Assembly: GCF_000142805.1 (NCBI RefSeq) | Contig: NC_013078.1 | Coordinates: 124,001-188,000, forward strand | Reading direction: 5' to 3' | DNA: 64,000 nucleotides | Origin: Lachancea thermotolerans CBS 6340 | Lineage: Eukaryota; Ascomycota; Saccharomycetes; Saccharomycetales; Saccharomycetaceae | In this document: in pieces, positions 60,055 through 64,000 of the stretch | Position numbering within the stretch: the stretch's first letter is position 1 | How the letters are laid out: each line of letters begins with the position of its first letter | Translations under genes and position numbers: made by a program | The notes under the pieces: model-generated | What the model was told of the DNA's origin: nothing | Seen by the model: the letters and a program-made list of their open reading frames with translations, nothing else | Databases searched by the model: none

Positions 60055-60708
60055 ATGGCCGACAAATTCCCACCATTAGAAAATGAGGACTTCGATACAG
60101 AAGTTACCGCGGGTCAAGAAGAGACCGATTTCTTGAAAAGAGAGGCCGAGCTCCTGGGTGACGAATTCAAAACTGAAGAGGACTCTGAGTTTCTCCAGGA
60201 AAATAAGAACGACGAACTAGAGAATTTTGAGGAGCAATACCCGGCGCTTGATGAAGGTGCTGCGGTTTCCAAGGCTGAAGGCCAGGCTCAAGCTGACGAC
60301 GATGACGACTTTGGCGAGCCTCAATCAGCAGTAAGCCAGAACGCCAGGGCCACAAATTCCGAAGCGATTGCCAAGTGGAAAGAAAGTCGCGACAAAGAGA
60401 TCAGCGAGAGGGATGCTTCCCAAGAAAAAGCCAAGGCTGAGCTGCAGGAAAAGGCAGTCAAGCACATGGACGACTTTTACGATAACTACAATAGGAAAAA
60501 AGAGCAGCAGCTCAAGGATACAGAGGCCGAGGCTGAGAAGTTTTCCAAGGAAAGGGAAGGCTTTTTCAACCAAGACAACACCACTTGGGATCGTGTTCTG
60601 CAATTAATAAATGTGGACGATGCTGACCTAGTAGCCGGGAGAGATCGGTCAAAGTTCAAAGAAATTCTGCTCAAGCTAAAGGGAAACAAGAACGCCCCAG
60701 GGGCTTGA
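60055..60708 (+). CDS. CLC1: Clathrin light chain
   Basis: 217 aa (S. cerevisiae 233 aa). It binds the clathrin heavy chain hub and regulates coat assembly and actin linkage in endocytosis. The acidic N-terminal half (EDFDTEVTAGQEETDFLKREAELLGDEF) is typical. A long central helix binds the heavy chain (about 100-175, AIAKWKESRDKEISERDASQ), and the C-terminal segment DNTTWDRVLQLINVDD and KEILLKLKGN is conserved. It is convergent with PEX35. Confidence 0.97.
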   Translation: MADKFPPLENEDFDTEVTAGQEETDFLKREAELLGDEFKTEEDSEFLQENKNDELENFEEQYPALDEGAAVSKAEGQAQADDDDDFGEPQSAVSQNARATNSEAIAKWKESRDKEISERDASQEKAKAELQEKAVKHMDDFYDNYNRKKEQQLKDTEAEAEKFSKEREGFFNQDNTTWDRVLQLINVDDADLVAGRDRSKFKEILLKLKGNKNAPGA

Positions 60709-60843
60709 AGATCTTCACAACTAGCATAGATTGTACACAGACTCGAAGGAGAACCTCTCTTTCATGAGTCTCGGTGACGGGAAGAACACAAGCAGATTAT
60801 GTAAACTCAAATACACACCATCACAATGTAGCAACCGAAGGAA

Positions 60844-61872
60844 TTAAGGTCTCTGTCCTTCCTCCTGTATTTTACTCCAGAGAGACAAATTGAATCCTGC
60901 CCACAGGGCGGTTTTCTGCCAATCGCCTCTGTGTTGAAGCTTGTCGGCGACCAGTACCCTTGCAAGGTAGCGCAGCACGCCTGGCCTTACAAACATGCGA
61001 CTGTAACTGCTATCAAGCACGTAGAAGCCCAACATTAGCATAGATGATAGTTGCAGGTTCGAGCAAGGTTTCTTCTCAACACGCATCAAAAACCAAAGAA
61101 GCTGCCTCCAGATAGCCCATTTTGCAGCGATCGTGAGGTTCTCACCAAAGCAACAGCTAATAACTTTGTCCCAGGTTCCGCGAGACGTTCTTAGCTCACT
61201 GATTTCCCGAAACTTGTCTTTGAGGACGCGGGAATTCAGCGCGTTGTGGGTTTCGCGGTCCTTATTGGTATCAGGGCCTCTGCGTTTCTGCCTGTCTTCT
61301 TTTTTATACAGAGATGACTTGACGAACGAATATAATGAGATCGTATTCCACAAAGCAAACAAAGCTAGAAAGTCTCTCGCGACCGATTTGCGGTCGAAGA
61401 GAAGGCTCTTGACGCGGGCATTGCGGGTTTTCCAAAGCAACGGTAACAGTAGTGACAAAGCCGCTTGCCTTACCGAGTTAGAGGTTACGTCGTCGAAGTG
61501 TACAGATCCTGCGATTGATACATGTATATTTCTGACAGCATCTACTATTGATTCCACGAGTGCGTAACTGCTCACCCACGGAGGGAGCATAAGCTGCATC
61601 GCAGCCACCAGGGCCGCGTTGAATGAAAGAAACTTGTTTTTCAGCACCTTACGAGCAACAGGATACCCGTTAAGCAGTGCAAGTAGCCAGGAAGCGTTCT
61701 GGAAAATCCCGATCACAAGCGCGCGCCTTATTCCGGCGCTAGCGCGGCGCAGCTTGACTAAAGAGAGAATGGATGCCAGGCCGTATACGGCCAGAGCTCT
61801 TCGCAGAACCTGCCGCATAGTTATCGGCTCGCTCAGTATAATAGCTATTATCTTCGATAACGCTTTGTTCAT
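60844..61872 (-). CDS. PEX35: Peroxisome-abundance membrane protein Pex35-like
   Basis: 342 aa (S. cerevisiae Pex35, YGR168C, 376 aa). S. cerevisiae Pex35 is a peroxisomal membrane protein that affects peroxisome number, linked to Arf1. The sequence has several hydrophobic helices (for example ALVIGIFQNASWLLALLNGY and LSLLLPLLWKTRN) and is rich in Arg and Lys between them. No enzyme motif is seen. The name rests mainly on order (YGR166W-YGR167W-YGR168C) and overall similarity. Confidence 0.85.
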   Translation of the reverse strand: MNKALSKIIAIILSEPITMRQVLRRALAVYGLASILSLVKLRRASAGIRRALVIGIFQNASWLLALLNGYPVARKVLKNKFLSFNAALVAAMQLMLPPWVSSYALVESIVDAVRNIHVSIAGSVHFDDVTSNSVRQAALSLLLPLLWKTRNARVKSLLFDRKSVARDFLALFALWNTISLYSFVKSSLYKKEDRQKRRGPDTNKDRETHNALNSRVLKDKFREISELRTSRGTWDKVISCCFGENLTIAAKWAIWRQLLWFLMRVEKKPCSNLQLSSMLMLGFYVLDSSYSRMFVRPGVLRYLARVLVADKLQHRGDWQKTALWAGFNLSLWSKIQEEGQRP

Positions 61873-62127
61873 TTCACTTCTGCGGTATCTCCTGTTTTAT
61901 TGCACTGAAGAGCATCTGAGGAATCGACTTCTTTACGCCTTTATCAGCTCCCTCAGCGACTATTCCGGTTCTTTGAGATCCACTGGTCAACCATTTATCT
62001 ATATTTCATTCGCAGTTTTCACGTATCTTAAAACAAATGGTTTGGACTTCTAGCATAAAAAAATAGCTGATCTGAAAAGGGGTGTTCTAACAAACATCCT
62101 ATTTCCCATCCTATAAAACTTTACAAG

Positions 62128-64000
62128 ATGGAGGAACCGGAGCCTCCATTTACTGTGATAGCCCAATTCCCATACACTTCGGAACATGACGACGACTTGA
62201 ACTTCGAGAAAGGTAGCCTGATTACAGTGCAATCCATTGAAGATGACGAGTGGTATTTTGGTGAATATCAGGACGAGAGCGGGACCTATAAGGAGGGCAT
62301 TTTTCCAAGAAGCTTTGTTAAGCTAGCCGGAGACGAGGAGCCTAGCAAGCCGGTGGAAGATCCCTTGGACCGAGTTCCATCCCCTACCCAAAACCCGGGC
62401 GCAGTTGCTTCGTCGGAGAGGAATTCGATCCCGGCCCAAGAAGAGGATGTTTATTCTTCTGAGCAGGAGGAGGATCCCAAGAACTCAGCGGAACACAATG
62501 CTGCTTCACAAGCAGCGTCCGTTCCGGTTCCAGTTCCGGTCCCAGTTCCGGCCCCGATCACAAGTTCTGTCAAGCAAGAGAAGGCTAACCAGCCTCTTCA
62601 AGCGGAAGCTGGTGAGACGAAGAAGGCGCCTGTGCCTATCTTTCCTGCATCATTCCCAAACTTTGGAGGCGTGGAATCAGGACTTGATAAAAGTCCGGTA
62701 GCTCCTCAAGCTTCTAGCGCGGACATGCCAAGAGATAGCGAGGAAGATCAGCCAAAGATGAGCCTCAAGCAAAGGATTGCGATGCTACAGGAGCAGCAGA
62801 GACTACAGCAGGAGCGCGAGCAGGAGCTGGTGCAAAAGAAGCTTGAAAAAAAGAAGAAGCAAGAACGCCATGAAGCAGCTGTAATTGAAGCCAGCTCCAC
62901 TGAGGCACTTGTGATCGGTGAGGAACAACCTGAGCATCCCCAGGAAGATTCTGTTCCAAGCACACCGGAAGAGTCTGCGGGGCCTCAGCTTCCTTCAAGT
63001 ACTACTGTTGCGAATGATGAGAGCACCTCAGTTCGTCGCGACACGTCTGAGCAGGAAGCCGCGGAAGGCACTCAGGCTACTATTGGCGGTGCTGAGCAAG
63101 AGAGACAACTGAAGGACCATGAAACTGATGATGCAGAGAGTGAGGGAGGCCATGCTGCAGCAGAAGAAGAAGACGAAGAAGCCCGTCGTGCGGCACTAAG
63201 GGAACGGATGGCCAAACTGGCAGGTGCTGGCAGAATGGGAATGCCAGGGTCTTTTAATCCATTTGGAATACCCATTGCACCTCCTGAGGCAACTGCGGCG
63301 AAGACCAAGAAGCCAGAAGAAACATCGAAAGGTGATAAAGAGGTTTCCAATCTCCCTCGTGCAGTTCCTGTAATGCCCTTCGCCGATCCAAATGCGCTTC
63401 CAATGTTCAAAAATAAAGCACTAGATACCTCCGAGAAAGAGGCTTTATCTGACTCAAGCGAGGTTCCAAAAGAGTCAGCTGGTATATCTGATCCGAGAGA
63501 CGAAGAGAACGATCAAGGTTCCGGGCACGTAGTTGAAGAGGTTATATCCAAAAATGGAGCCTCCAAGTCTGCTCACGAGTATGCAAAGCTCGCGGCCCCT
63601 CCTCCTCCTCTTGACACTCCAGGAATGGAGGCCGACGCTGAGGAAGAAGCAGGGATGGTCGAAAATAACTACTTTGGAAAGGACGCTAGGCACACCACCG
63701 TGCAGCCAACCCAAAGCGAGACTGCCACCCCTGTAAAGTCTCAAACCCCTACCCAGTCCCCACCTATTGAAATGAATCGTTCAAACTCAAAGAGCGATCT
63801 TGCCTCAGACTCAGACGGCTACTTATCGTCTGTCGAAGACATTTCCGAGACCGGCCCCAAGTTCCCTAAGGATATTCCTCATCTGTCTAAGCATGCAGTA
63901 AAAAACGCCTTTTCTTCTACCCGGAGTTTGAGCTCGGGTATTGAGTCAACAGGCGATGGCACTGAGGCTAACCTAGGCCAGAACAAAGAAGGCGGCTTTG
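62128..64000 (+). CDS. BBC1: SH3-domain actin-patch regulator Bbc1, 5' part
   Basis: The first 624 codons; the frame is open to the right edge, so the gene is cut by the window. It corresponds to S. cerevisiae Bbc1/Mti1 (YJL020C, 1157 aa), which inhibits Las17-driven actin nucleation at endocytic patches. An N-terminal SH3 domain (about 5-65, [20 protein letters not shown] and [11 protein letters not shown]) is followed by long Glu/Pro/Ser/Ala-rich disordered regions with a (VP)n tract near 130 and coiled Gln/Glu/Lys-rich segments (about 215-255). Proline-rich PPPPLDTP is near 492. The start at 62128 lies just before the SH3 domain, as in the family. Confidence 0.94.
   Translation, partial: MEEPEPPFTVIAQFPYTSEHDDDLNFEKGSLITVQSIEDDEWYFGEYQDESGTYKEGIFPRSFVKLAGDEEPSKPVEDPLDRVPSPTQNPGAVASSERNSIPAQEEDVYSSEQEEDPKNSAEHNAASQAASVPVPVPVPVPAPITSSVKQEKANQPLQAEAGETKKAPVPIFPASFPNFGGVESGLDKSPVAPQASSADMPRDSEEDQPKMSLKQRIAMLQEQQRLQQEREQELVQKKLEKKKKQERHEAAVIEASSTEALVIGEEQPEHPQEDSVPSTPEESAGPQLPSSTTVANDESTSVRRDTSEQEAAEGTQATIGGAEQERQLKDHETDDAESEGGHAAAEEEDEEARRAALRERMAKLAGAGRMGMPGSFNPFGIPIAPPEATAAKTKKPEETSKGDKEVSNLPRAVPVMPFADPNALPMFKNKALDTSEKEALSDSSEVPKESAGISDPRDEENDQGSGHVVEEVISKNGASKSAHEYAKLAAPPPPLDTPGMEADAEEEAGMVENNYFGKDARHTTVQPTQSETATPVKSQTPTQSPPIEMNRSNSKSDLASDSDGYLSSVEDISETGPKFPKDIPHLSKHAVKNAFSSTRSLSSGIESTGDGTEANLGQNKEGGF

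Overview
This window comes from a budding yeast of the family Saccharomycetaceae that did not go through the whole-genome duplication. It is most like Lachancea, but the genus is an inference from gene content and base composition only. The proteins match Saccharomyces cerevisiae genes closely. Their order interleaves genes that in S. cerevisiae lie on two sets of duplicated segments: YGR203-YGR188 with YJR017-YJR007, and YJL011-YJL020 with YGR165-YGR168. One single gene (47582-50551) combines the features of the S. cerevisiae ohnologues MAD3 and BUB1. I found no transposon, LTR, CRISPR array or viral relic. S. cerevisiae comparisons are from memory, without any search.

Layout. 1-3.6 kb is GC-rich: ESS1, YCH1, PCT1. 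3.6-17 kb: ILV3, ELP2, PMT6, YPP1, TMA22, FYV8 and SKI6. 17.0-18.0 kb is an unusually long gap with three inverted repeats. 18-28 kb: GPI14, the small peroxisomal gene PEX39, a mitochondrial carrier, a YJR011C-like gene, SPC1, XKS1, PDX1 and MET3. 28-31 kb: a TMT1/CRG1-like methyltransferase and a GC-rich 1.6-kb promoter region leading to a very strongly codon-biased GAPDH gene. 32-41 kb: MHO1, SUI2, a large tuberin (TSC2) homologue that S. cerevisiae lacks, and the amino-acid permease HIP1. 41-45 kb: an intron-containing tRNA-Trp, CRH1, tRNA-Lys and RPC17. 45-64 kb: VTC4, MadBub, CCT3, TPH3, MPS3, MRPS35 (two exons), TRS65, CLC1, PEX35 and the 5' part of BBC1, which runs off the right edge.

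The genes are mostly independent housekeeping units, as is usual in yeast. Shared themes are translation (TMA22, SUI2, MRPS35, tRNAs, RPC17), secretion and cell wall (PMT6, GPI14, SPC1, CRH1, TRS65), sulfur and amino-acid metabolism (ILV3, MET3, HIP1), peroxisomes (PEX39, PEX35), mitosis (MadBub, MPS3, CCT3) and nutrient signalling (TSC2).

The most interesting candidate is in the MRPS35 intron (57516-57756). It holds C and D boxes, an external stem and a 13-nt element complementary to conserved 25S rRNA, and may be an intron-encoded C/D snoRNA.
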